64,000 nucleotides of DNA from NCBI GenBank assembly GCA_001574975.1, contig KQ965815.1:62481-126480 (forward strand), given 5' to 3'. The notes beneath the pieces were generated by a model. The model ran no database searches. It was not told the origin of the DNA and worked only from the letters and a program-made list of their open reading frames with translations. A program made the translations under genes and the position numbers. Each line of letters opens with the position of its first letter. The stretch's first letter is position 1. Positions 49,827 to 61,913 of this stretch are shown here, in pieces. Source of the DNA: Gonapodya prolifera JEL478. Taxonomy: Eukaryota; Monoblepharomycota; Monoblepharidomycetes; Monoblepharidales; Gonapodyaceae.

Positions 49827-51307
49827 ATGTCGCTCGCACACCTATTCATGCGAGAGACGAAGCTGGAGCCCGAGAACATGTCACACTTTGTCTACCTCGG
49901 TCCACTCGTTCTGACGGTCATCGGGGACTTGGCTGCAATTGGACTGTACGCTCTTGCTTACGGGTGAGGAAGAACTGACGTGGAGCTGTCCAACTTCAAT
50001 CGTCGACCACCTTCACCGTTGAAAGGGCGAGACTGCCTTTTGTTCGTCACCCACTTCACCTGGTTATGTTCATGTTCTTTTTCTGGAATCTGATTGGGGC
50101 TGGCTTCTTCACTGCCCACCACTGGATCACTCCGGACACTATCGCGTGCAAGTGGGCTCTCAACCATGCGGTTTCTAATTCGAGTTGGCAGACTTATAAT
50201 ATTCCTCCTAGTGTAACAATCGTCGGTACTGTCGCATCGTTTGGCGGCGAATACGCGTCCACCGTTGTCGTTGGATTCCTCCTCTTTTTGTCTCTGGTTC
50301 TGAACATGCCCCCTCCATCTGGATCATGGGAAACAATCCTGCTTACCTTCCCTCTTGGGGTGGCTATTGCAATTGGATTCTCCGCTGTTGGCGTGTAAGT
50401 TGCTGAACTCCCGATCAAGTGGCAGGGCTCCACCAATAGTCACTCTGGGCTCAATTTTTCGCCCGCGACCACGTTTTAGGGATACTCATCAGCTTCCTGG
50501 AGCCGGATGTTGGTTTGCAGACACGTCTGGATCGCATGCCAAAATTGTGACCGGCGGGATCCTCTTGGCATTGGGTCTTGACGCTCTTCTGGTCCTTGGT
50601 GTATTCTTCAACATGCTTGCACGATACAAAACGAAAGTAGACGTCTCGACACTGCGGGTGGCGAACTTGGGAGTGATGAGTGACGCCAGACGATCTGTGA
50701 AACGGGATTCGGAAATCCTCACCACTCGAATGCTGATAGTACGTTTGTACGTGATATTTTCTTTCGCTTGCAACCTAAAATTCTCGGTGACTATAGTACC
50801 CTGTGATTATGATGCTATCTGGGGGCTGGTCCAGCGTTGCCGCAATGGTCGTAATCACTCCACTTCTTATCGTTGGTGGTGAGTTTATACTGCCGAATGG
50901 TACTGCCCAGTTGCATTCGCTAACATGGAATTTAATTCGTAGAAATCCTTCTCACTCTGAGTGGATTCTTCAACGCCATGACATTCTTCTTTATCGACAC
51001 AACCTCGCGTAAAATTGCCCGTGGGCTACTTGAGCAACTGGACTCTATTTCCAAGCAAACGGAATATGTTGACGATTTGCCCAGGCTGGAGAAGGGCAAA
51101 GACTTTGCGTCCTCTCACTCACCTGTTCCCTCGATCCATTCAGTCCAGATTTCGCAGCAATCGTTTCCAGTTTCACGACGCTCATTTGAGGACTCTCACC
51201 ACGCCATTGTGCCATCACGCCACATGGCCCCTGTGAGGCCTTCGTGGGCGCTTAGCGTAGCGAGAGGGATCCGACCTATTCTCGGATGGATTGCTGGCAG
51301 TTCTTGA
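49827..51307 (+). CDS. Seven-transmembrane receptor-like protein (GPCR-like), copy B
   Basis: The start is MSLAHLFMRETKLEPENMSH. Seven membrane segments: FVYLGPLVLTVIGDLAAIGL, LVMFMFFFWNLIGAGFF, VTIVGTVASFGGEYASTVVV, ETILLTFPLGVAIAIGFSAV, IVTGGILLALGLDALLVLG, PVIMMLSGGWSSVAAMVVI and EILLTLSGFFNAMTFFFI. Cysteines before TM3 (TIACKW) and after TM4 (GAGCWFADT) are placed for the GPCR disulfide. The third cytosolic loop is basic (LRVANLGVMSDARRSVKRD then SEILTTR), suited to G-protein contact. The C-tail holds many Ser residues. Exon junctions at about 49970/50026 (phase 2), 50396/50480 (phase 2), 50739/50798 (phase 0) and 50880/50942 (phase 1) match those of copy A. Shared residues include HPLH, EYAST, TR before TM6 and SGFxN. 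A ligand cannot be inferred. Confidence 0.8.
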
Positions 51308-51630
51308 GAAAATCTGTGACAACTTTTGTCATTTATTCCTTTGCTTTTGTATTAGGTTTCTCTCTTCGTACTACATATCAATATCATATCCAAATGTTCA
51401 GGTTGTTGCTGGTCGCAAGATCAGACTCTTTTAGCAACATCACAGCGACAGTCGAACTAGAAGGCGGCCAAAAGAAGAGAAAAGACCACGATTGACTTAT
51501 ACTAAATTGCGATGATGCCATAACCACACGAAAACGTGAGAGATTGGACGAAAAGATATTTTCGAAGATTCGCCTAAAACATTAGTAAAGTTTTATATAT
51601 GAATATTATTTTGAATATCTCAGCAAGGAC
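51308..51630. other. Intergenic region before the tRNA gene
   Basis: About 320 bp, AT-rich, with no gene recognised. It would hold the polyadenylation site of 7TM copy B. Confidence 0.4.
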
Positions 51631-51701
51631 GCGCTAATAGTCCAACGGTAGGATATTTGCCTTCCAAGCAAAAGGTTCGGGTTCGATTCCCGATTGGCGC
51701 A
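51631..51701 (+). tRNA. tRNA-Gly (anticodon TCC)
   Basis: The cloverleaf closes well. Acceptor stem GCGCTAA pairs with TTGGCGC. The D-arm contains AGTCCAACGGTAGGAT (internal promoter A box), the anticodon stem TTTGC/GCAAA encloses CTTCCAA with anticodon TCC, and the T-arm is CGGGTTCGATTCCCG (B box). No intron. Length is 71 nt including the discriminator base, without encoded CCA. Confidence 0.95.
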
Positions 51702-51707
51702 ACTTTC

Positions 51708-51712
51708 TTTTT
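51708..51712 (+). terminator. RNA polymerase III T-run terminator
   Basis: A run of five T begins seven bases after the tRNA end, preceded by TTTC. This is the expected pol III stop signal. Confidence 0.7.
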
Positions 51713-51749
51713 CCATTATGCATATCGTTTTTGAACTATGTCATGCGAA

Positions 51750-52485
51750 ATTGAAGCTGCCATATCATTTCTACCTGGTCTAGTTCCATAGTGAGCAGTG
51801 ATCAAAAGGTGTTTTGTCCTGCACACCTGTTGTATTCTTACTGGTTTGCATCTGAACAAGTCAATATAGTTTTTGCCATTTAGTGCATTGTTTCAAGTCT
51901 TACAGACAGTGAGTGAGCTGTAAGGGTGTTGTCATACATCAATGGTATGCAAGATGATGATCAGTCTGCCAAATATTGCACCTTTGCAGATGGTGCAACA
52001 TGGCAAATTGGCAATGATTGCAAGAGATTGCAGTACTCTATTACAGTACTCTATTACATAGCCTGCCCCTCCAGCATCAGCTTGTCTATGTTTATGGCTC
52101 ACCAGCATGGGCAACATGCCTTTGGAGTTTCATGGTGATCATGCCTTTACTCCTGTCATAGTACTTGTTACAAAAAATTTCCTGTCTCCGTTGACATTTT
52201 GTGGTGGTTGCCAGTCAATGCAGCATTATGATGTCAACATTAGCACATTGATGAGCAATCATGAGGAGGACAGTATTGCGCTCCTGAGAATACGCAGTAT
52301 CAAACCCACTCTCCCCTGTGCCAGTGGCATGACTGGTGTGCGACATGTCCAAACACCATACATGCAAGTTAACCATGTAACCACTGGTCATGCTACAAAA
52401 AAGAAAAGTATGACCCTGATGTATCATCATTCTCTTTAACTGGTCTATCTCCCATTGTATATGACATCACTGATGTCTGCACAAG
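51750..52485. repeat. Second CpG-depleted block, downstream of the tRNA gene
   Basis: Over about 735 bp only some four CpG dinucleotides occur, against dense CpG on both sides. Composition and style match the 19.3-21.1 kb block. A 15-bp local tandem (AGTACTCTATTAC twice) lies at about 52030-52055. No intact gene; short open stretches on both strands give no family. It is likely a decayed, formerly methylated repeat inserted beside the tRNA gene. Confidence 0.45.
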
Positions 52486-52571
52486 ATGAAGACGGACGCG
52501 CTGTGTATTGAGCAGCAAGAACGACGTCAAGTTGTTTTCTTCTATTCTCAACACCAAAATAGTGCATTTGA

Positions 52572-54031
<1,460 letters not shown>

Positions 54032-54151
54032 GGTGGATGTTGCGTTTCCATCACTCCTTCGCCACCTTGCTCTGGTCGTCATTAGCCTTTACGCCATTTA
54101 TACAGTATCGGTGACATAAATTTTACATTATCCCATATACTCCCGTCCACA

Positions 54152-56012
54152 TCACTTCGACTTACGCAACAACCGCTCCAGCACCTTCACCACCTCCATC
54201 TCCGCCTCGTCCGTAGCTGCTACCACCGCCGTGTGCTCAGACGCAGACGGCCCAGTCTCGAACTGCGCCGTGCTCGCCAGGACGCACGCGAAGTCGGCGT
54301 GGCGGTTGGAGCGGTCTTCGAGGTCTGCGCCGCACTGGGGTAGCATCGTCATAGACAGGGAGGGGTGTGTCGTGGCGACCAGAGGTTACCGAGGTTAGTG
54401 CATGATGACTCCGGCAACCACACACCGGCACCAGCCCAAAAACAACCACACCCACATTATAGCAAAAATACGCTCCACACCGACACGAACTATGATCGCA
54501 CCCGTCCGTCTTCTCGACCGCCATACGGCACTTGGGGCACCGCGTCCAGTTCTCGACAAGACTCTTAGTCGCCCACTTCGTGCTTGCTATTGCATGTGCA
54601 TTTGCCCCAGAACCATGTTTGCGGCGTTTGGAGGCAGATCGCGCACCCAGGACGGCGGAGATGTGGGATGGGTCCAGCGCGGGTTCGAGCGAGGCGAGGT
54701 CGAGGGCGCCGGAGAGAAGGTGCGAGGTGAGAGTGGGGAGCAAGGTGGAGGAGCCGCCTGGTGGAGCAAGAGGGTTGTGATGCGGTCGATGGTGGCGCGG
54801 CTGTATGCTTGTGTGCGGTTGGGGTTGTGAGCACGGCGAAAGAGGAACGAAGGATTGGAACACAAGTCGACAACAACGTACAGGGCCGCGCCAGCTCTTT
54901 CCGCACCGCGCGCAGAAATCTGCCCAGGCAAACAAACCCGTGTAATTTTGTCAGTCACCCTTCGCCGCATAAATCACACAGCACAACCGCGCGGGAACTT
55001 ACTAAACCCGCAATGATCGCATCGTGCCATCCGTATCCCCGCCCTTCGTGCCTGTTCCTCCTCCATCTGTACCTGCGCCACTTTCTCCTTCTCCTTCCCC
55101 CCTCACCCCAGCACCACCCACCGGAGCCGCACCAACCCCCACCACGGACGGGGACACCACAGCGGGTTGGCGCGCAATTCGGACCGGTGCAGGGTGGTGA
55201 GGCGCTCCCATTCGGCGAATTGGGGGGGGGGCGGGTGAGGATGGAACGGATTTGGGAGCGGGGGAACCGGCCTCGGCGGGAGACATGGGGTTGGTCCGAA
55301 GTGGCGGGGGGAGTGCCCTGTCCCGTTGAGAAGAAAAAGGTGGGTGCCCAGGCGTCACGAGGCTCGCGTATTCGTTCGTCTCAGATGTCGCTATCTTCGC
55401 ACACTCCGCGTTGAAGCACATCCCCACCGCGAGCGGGACGCTAGTGTCGAGACCCGCCGCGAAGTACCCCCGCGCGCAAGGCTGGCAGAATACGTGGCGG
55501 CAGGGGTCGAAGCAGACGCACGTTGAACCGCGGTGGTCCTGCATTGTTGGTGAGCAGATGACGGGACGGCGGACCAGTCAATGGCGATTGGGAGCACACG
55601 AGGGATTGTTCTTTCGAAAACAAGGGAACGGGATACTCACCTCCATGCACACCTCGCACAAGAACAATCGCTCGTCGAACTCAACCTGTGCCATTCGGCG
55701 GTCGTGCATGACCAGCACAGCGACTGTAGAACTCGGATCAGTGCACTTGAGCTCGAGGTACGCAGTGTCGTTGGTTGTGGAGGTTTGGAGGTTGACGGTG
55801 AAGGTGCACAGACACTGGAAACACCAAACGATCGAGTCCACAGACTAACCGATGTACGCCCTTCATCGTCCCACAACGATCTCATCGCGTTCTCTACCCT
55901 TATCCTTCCCTCGTTGTCTACCCATGGGGCTTCCACCGAAAACTCCACACACTCATTCGAGGGGTACGCCAATCCGAGCCGGAACGCGAGCTTCGCCGGC
56001 GGAAGTCTCGTA
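54152..56012 (-). CDS. RBR E3 ubiquitin ligase, RNF14-like (RWD, RING1, IBR, RING2)
   Basis: Reading the minus strand, an RWD domain tail comes first: LPPAKLAFRLGLAYPSN, FSVEAPWVDNEG and NAMRSLWDDEG. After TAYLELKCTDPSSTVAVLV and RLFLCEVCME, RING1 continues GSTCVCFDPCRHVFCQPCA with its remaining Cys pair in CFNAECAK. A Pro/Ala/Gly-rich stretch of about 100 residues follows. Then an IBR-like FCARCGKSWRG and RING2: WTRCPKCRMAVEKTDGCDH and CRCGAYFCYN, with the catalytic Cys in the GCDH segment. The tail ends MEVVKVLERLLRKSK. RWD plus RBR is the RNF14 arrangement; RNF14 ubiquitinates stalled translation factors and cross-linked proteins. The first exon with the start codon and the first half of the RWD domain was not found. 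Parts of IBR are unclear, and the linker is unusually long. Confidence 0.7.
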
Positions 56013-56287
56013 AGTGCGCACGACTCGCTCGGCGCGCCTTCGTGGACGGACCGCGCGGTGACGTTAAGCGGTTACATGGGCATTGATTTTGCTCGGACGA
56101 TCATCAAAAATGTCTACATCGCAGACATCAAACGGTTTCCACGCTGGCTCGCGTACACTACTTTCTCCTTAGCTGGTGTCGCCACGAGCGGAACAGACTT
56201 GTACCCGTCGGTGAGCATAGTGCTTCACCGCTTTTGTGCCGCCGCGTTTGGCTTGTGGGACATGACACTGGGGCGACTTTAGGCTCA

Positions 56288-56737
56288 ATGATTGGGATGT
56301 ATGCGGACGCGGATGACCCCACCGATGGGGACCATCAAAGCGTCGGTGGTGGATCGGATTCATCTTCCGATGATTCTGAAGGCTCCCCAGATGAAATATC
56401 GACGGACGAGGAGGAGAAAGAGTTAGAAGAAGAGGCGGTTGATCTCAATGTGGAATGCGCTGAAATGTCAACATCGGATCGCATCGCCATGATCATGCAG
56501 TCAAGACTTTCGCCGATTGCCGAAGGCAAAGTCCAATGGCCAGAGTCTTCAAAGAAAACAAAGAACGTGTTGGCCCCGTTGGTGACACTGGAAGACGAAG
56601 ACGAGGATCATTCCTCGGGTGAAGATTCGGACGATCGCGCTGGAAGCACCCCCACATTGTTTGGTTGGGAGGACGAGGAGGAAGACGACGACGGAGATGA
56701 AGGCGACATGGATGATGATGGGTTCGACGAATTCTGA
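56288..56737 (+). CDS. Small acidic protein of unknown function
   Basis: From the ATG at 56288 about 149 residues read MIGMYADADDPTDGDHQ, then Ser/Asp/Glu-rich blocks (SDSSSDDSEGSPDE, EEEKELEEEAVDL), a more ordered middle (RIAMIMQSRLSPIAEGKVQW) and a very acidic tail ending DMDDDGFDEF. It lies head-to-head with the RBR ligase. A splice acceptor directly upstream (about 56282) suggests it may be the last exon of a longer gene with coding at about 56060-56220, which I could not join with certainty. No family recognised; acidic tails of this type occur in histone chaperones and kinase substrates. Confidence 0.5.
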   Translation: MIGMYADADDPTDGDHQSVGGGSDSSSDDSEGSPDEISTDEEEKELEEEAVDLNVECAEMSTSDRIAMIMQSRLSPIAEGKVQWPESSKKTKNVLAPLVTLEDEDEDHSSGEDSDDRAGSTPTLFGWEDEEEDDDGDEGDMDDDGFDEF

Positions 56738-57321
56738 TGAATCATGACGCCAAATCACCATTGTAGGCGCAAAAGAACTTGCAGTCTTACTCGTTCAGAA
56801 TCGAAATCAATAAGGAGATCGGTATTGAAACGTAGTTTACTCACATGTTTACATAAACGGAAGTGTGTATTATTGATTCTTTGGGCAATTATACAATTGT
56901 GGAAATATCAAAATGATTTATGGAATGTTCGACATGTATTTGGAAATCGTTGCCTCGGTGGTGTACTGTCAGTAACGTGTAGCTAGATTAAAAACGTGTA
57001 ATGACATCCCGGTAAACGGCACAGCGTTGACACTCTGCTTGTCTTTATCTAGAGTCTTGGATTTCAAGAGATGGTGGGTCACGAGTCGAAACTGGAACAG
57101 CAGGAATCAAGCAACCTGTAATTGACCATGGAGTAGTAGAAATGAAAGGACTTGCATTTTGAGATCAATAGCGGACCAGCGCTGGACACTTGATTGTCTC
57201 CCTCAGCCTGATGGGGTGCAATATATTTGGTGGATATATATGTTCGGTCAAATGGATACATACCGCCCTGACTTTTCTCGGGTGACCGGTTCTGCGTCTT
57301 GCTGAATTCCATCTACCAAGC
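56738..57321. other. Intergenic region
   Basis: About 580 bp, AT-rich, between two plus-strand genes. No gene or repeat recognised. Confidence 0.4.
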
Positions 57322-59099
57322 ATGCTGAAGACTCTGGGAACGCGCCTGATCAACCAATCCACCGTGAGCTTGAGCTTCGGCCGCAGCGATGCCTCTTCTT
57401 TCCTGTTGTTTGAGTCGATCAGCACCCTCACACGTTTTGAACTCGCTTTACTCAGGGAAAAGGCCGCGTTTGTCTGGTCACCGGCAGCGCCAGCCATGGA
57501 TTGGGACGAGCCGGAATCTTGGGGTTCGCGAAGGTACCGCGTCAACGGATCTAGATTGGCCGACATGTACCACTTTCTGACCATTGGTATGTTTTCAGGA
57601 AGGAGGGTTGGTCGCAGTTAGTGACATCCCGAAGAGGGAGAAGGAGGGGCAAGGTGTGCTATCAACAAGCGTTGTGCCCGACACCAGAGACACTCAGACG
57701 CATTTCCCTTTCTTCTCACAGAGCTCGTCGCAGAAGTGGAGAAGATGGGCGGCAAGGCCATTTGGGTTCCCCTGTAAGAACGTTCGTGGATAGTGATGAA
57801 GTTTTCACCACCGCCCACCAACCTCCGCCGGTGTCCTGATTTCGTCACAGGGATGTAACCAAGGAAGAAATGTGGAAATCGGCAGTGTCCGAGTGAGTCC
57901 ACATTCTTGGAACTCGAGACTCGGTTTGCAATGAAGCTCGTCATTCATGTCCACCCGCTTTACAGGATCGAATCCAAACTGTACGTTCGCCTCCACCAAA
58001 ACCCCCTTCCACCCAGCTCTCACATTCGACCCTCCTCCCCACCAGCGGCGTTCTCGACGTCCTCGTGAATAACGCCGGTCTCCTGACCAAACACGACAAT
58101 TACACCGTTGATCCGGACGAGCTCTCGCTGGACGAGTTCCACAAGGTGACGTCGATAATGATTGATGGCGTGTATTTGGGGCATAAGGTATGACAGGTGC
58201 GAGGGTTTTGAGCTGGAAAGGTTCGACTCAAAGTGTTCTTTTCGTCATTATTGTTTGTGTTTGATCACAACACCGAAATATTCCGTGGACTGGCTAGTAC
58301 GGTGGGTTTCCTGTCTATCTCAACACACCGTAACAGAGAGCGCACACTGTTTGGTTTCAGCCGGAATGTCCATGAAGAAGAACCCCGCCACGGTTTGTTT
58401 CCTCTCGACTTGATCACCCACGCACATAATTTCTCCGCCTCGCCCAAAATAACACCTGTTCCATACCCCCTCCCCCCTTCCCACCTCTCCACCAGGAATA
58501 CTCCTCCATCATCAACGTCTCCTCCCAACTCGGTCGCACGGGCGCCATCGGACACATCGCGTACGGGACGTCAAAGTGGGCCGTGAGGGGTATGACAAAG
58601 TTCATGGCGGCGTCGTTCCCGACCGCGGGTGTGAGAGTAAGAGTAAATTCAATTCGTGAGTAGGGTTAGACTGCGGGAGTTGGCTTGGCATGATATTGAT
58701 TGGTCTCGTACACTTCGATTGATCTACGAATATTTATTTTGGTTTTGGTGGGATTACTGTTGAAGATCCTGGTAGGTAATGGACTGTGCGTCACCGTTCT
58801 CACCACTCACAAGCCGAAATCATCCCACCACGCTCCACACATCTAAAAACTTTACCCCACTTCCATTCGCGGCTCCCCCAAAAGGCGTTATTGGCACCGA
58901 ACTTACTCGCGGCGCAGGCCTCGTCGACCACAACTCCGACGCCAGCGTCAGCGAGCCCGCAAAGGCCATGGAGAGCATGATCTACCTGAAGCGGTTCGGC
59001 AATGTGTCCGAGGTGGCGAACCTGATGGTTTTCTTGGCGAGCAATGAGAGTAGCTTCTCGACGGCGAGCGAGTTCTTGATTGATGGGGGGTGGATGTGA
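57322..59099 (+). CDS. Short-chain dehydrogenase/reductase (SDR), classical type
   Basis: At least eight short exons join in frame. Exon 1 ([14 protein letters not shown]) splices to [20 protein letters not shown], the classical TGxxxGxG cofactor motif. [18 protein letters not shown] carries Asp at the end of strand 2, which favours NAD(H). [12 protein letters not shown] is the NNAG motif, and [19 protein letters not shown] holds the catalytic Ser. [15 protein letters not shown] is the catalytic Tyr-x-x-x-Lys. The C-terminus [16 protein letters not shown] and FLIDGGWM are the standard SDR ending. The full set of catalytic residues is intact. It belongs to the family of 3-beta/17-beta-hydroxysteroid and other oxidoreductases; the substrate is unknown. 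The last intron (about 58630-58900) is long, and its exact edges are uncertain. Confidence 0.9.
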
Positions 59100-60128
59100 A
59101 GGGGTGGATGGGTGCGAGCGGAGGTGGTAGCGGATGGTGGGGAAGAAGGCGAACTGCCCGGAAAAAGTCGGTGAAAAATAATTGCTTACGAACTTGGTCA
59201 TGGACGTGGTGTCGGATAGCTAACGCGAACCAGTATAAAATGGTGACGTGTTCGGAAGTATGATGTCTCGTTAACGCCTAACGCGTCGTTATTCAATATT
59301 TATCCATCAACCACACCTAGCTGTCCAACGCTTACTAGAACCAAGCGCCCACCCCTTTGAGACGTCCAGTTACTAATATGTGCTAAGTTGATTGGGGTCC
59401 TGATGGCAGATGACCGCGTGGTTGGTTACAGCTGCTCCATGGGTTTCCCTTCCCACTCACCATGTTGATGAAACATATTTAAACGATTGTAGTGGAGTGC
59501 GTTGTGCCGATGGACGTTTGAACGATGATTAGCTTTGTGTCGGCGTCCGGCGAAAAGTGATTACGGCGAAAAGTGATTAGCGGTCCTAGAAAACGAGATC
59601 ATGGGTCTCGATGGACGGAGGGGGATGTTTGAGAGAGGTTAATAGTGGCGATGATGGCAACATCAAAAAACAGACACAACTACCCCAAAAGAGGCATAGC
59701 TCATGGTTGGGTTCGGTCCGACTGGACCATAAATCGAGTGGAGTTGACTCGCAGTTACACGGAAGTTGGACTCGAGTCTCGACCGAGACCAGGTCGAGTC
59801 AAATTAGGCCACGCGTCAAAATATAAGGGATTAAGAGGAGTCAATCTGACGTGCAGATACTTCAGCCGAGCTGGACAGTAACGCTCTCATCCCACACAAC
59901 GGGCGAAAAATTATCAACAAATCTGGGGCCGCATGATCACAAGCCCTTTTGATTTAATCAGAAGGTTAAGTTTATCCTCGCTGATTATACTTTTCTTTCA
60001 CAATATATCCTTTACACTTTGTCTGAAATGCTTTCATTACAACGTTTTTCGTGGCACTCAATTCACCATAAAGCAAAACGAACCCGTCATTCTTCGCTCC
60101 CTTCTCAGGATGCTTTCCCAAGTCAATA

Positions 60129-60181
60129 CATCGTCATAGATACAGTGACCGAATGACTACTACTATAATATTTGTAGTGAC
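60129..60181 (+). repeat. Left copy of a 53-bp inverted repeat
   Basis: Begins CATCGTCATAGATACAGTGA and ends TTGTAGTGAC. The reverse complement of 63710-63762 matches at 50 of 53 positions. The copies are 3.6 kb apart and point outward with the same termini, as terminal inverted repeats would. Confidence 0.75.
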
Positions 60182-61804
60182 TTCGAAACAGCTGGGTGAT
60201 TAGTGACTCGTCATCATCTCGATGACAGAGTTTCATTCATTGGTTCCATGCGACAACGAGCCCAAGTAAGCGGGACAGACCGCTATCTCGCCAGATTTTA
60301 TTTGCAAGGCTTTTGACATGTAGCGGCGTCCTGTTCGAAACTCGTAGCATCACCGGAGTGGCGCATCTGTGCTGTTTTGCAATGAATCTGGCCTCCAGAC
60401 ACCGATGCGGCAGAATTTGTTATTGGAGCTTTTAGACCCTTCAGCGGCGACTTGGTTGCTTGAGCTCACGGAGGAATAAAAACCATTATAAAGGTCCGAG
60501 TTTGAGAACTCGAAGCCACTTCAGTATCGATTACAGGTCCACTGGAAGCTTGGCTACCTTGCTACTGCGCTTCTGAAAACCTCTCGCTTGCAAAAGCATC
60601 ACATATAGTATTCAGGGAGTTGCGCTTTGTGTATCTCCGCGACCAAATGAAACAGCTCAATGACTTGGAGCATTTGCGCCTACAGCTATTGACCGGGCCC
60701 CTTTTGATGTTGTTCAGTGTTTTTAGTTGCACGTTCGCCATAGAGATTCTGCCGTCTACGGTATGTTCTACTCGTGTCTTTGAACGCAGTAGTCATTTCC
60801 CGCCCGCGGCAGGTATGCCTGGACCATGGCGGCAGTGGGCGCCTCAAGCGCCCTGGGTGATACCCGAGTTGCAATGCCCACAGGGGAACCGACATCGACC
60901 CCCAGTATTCTACGTCGACTAGGAGCCAGTTTAGTCACAGCTTCTGCACGGAATCGAATGCAGCGCATATAAGCAGTTAATAAAAGCCAGGTTCTCGGCG
61001 TGGTTGGCAGAGTGAGATGATCCATCTCGCTTCCAATTTAGATGTGCGCGGTTGGGTTTGTCTTTGCCGGCGCCTCGCGCACCGCGTCCCACCAGACCTT
61101 GAGGCAGACTGGAATGTGTTGCACTGAGCATGAGCGCTTAGTCACACAATCCACCAAGTCTGGTCCCAATACTCATCACGTGACGTCGACCACCCTCACT
61201 TCTTGTGCCGTTTCGCTCCACAACATTCTCCACCCACGCTCCTATCTGCTCAACGGACATTTTGATCAACAGAAATAGGACTATCGCGGCGTGTTTGATA
61301 AGAAATAGGACTTTGGACTCCCTTCCTGGCCGCCCTACCTGCGTCCCTCATTGAGTTTTGTGGCCCCTTTGGCACAAGATATGCCCCGCCCCACTTTGTA
61401 ATTTGCTGCTCTGACCTCTATAAGTCGTCACTTCCGGTCCTACGCTGCCCAATCTGTTAACTGCGAAAGATGGGTTGTGGGGGTGCTGGAAGAGTTCGGA
61501 GTGTGCTTGTGGAGGTGTGCCTTACCGGGGGGGGATTCCAGCCGACCTCACAGAGAGAGACAGAGAGAGATGCGAGATGATCGAGGGTGGAGCGAGGACC
61601 GAATGGGTGTCGCGGGAGAGATCCAAAGGACTGGAGAGAGACGCCGCAAGATACTAGCTCAGTGGAGAAGCGTAGTGCACTCAGATGTACCAGAGGAGCG
61701 TGCAATAGAGCTCATGACGGGGAGTTGAGGCCAATTCTCATATCTCATGACCACTGCGTTACAAGCTTCACTTGAATAGGCGCGAATCACACGCAAACTT
61801 AATA

Positions 61805-61913
61805 GGAAGGCAGACTAGGCTGCGACAGAGGAAAGTGCACGAAACACCACAAATCTCGATGAGGAAGGCAGATTGGGCTGCCACAGGGGAAGGCGAACAA
61901 GCACCACAGATCT
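61805..61913 (+). repeat. Two-copy direct repeat, period 58 bp
   Basis: Copies at 61805-61856 and 61863-61913 share GGAAGGCAGA, GGCTGC.ACAG, CACCACA and ATCT at about 80% identity. No coding role seen. Confidence 0.6.
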
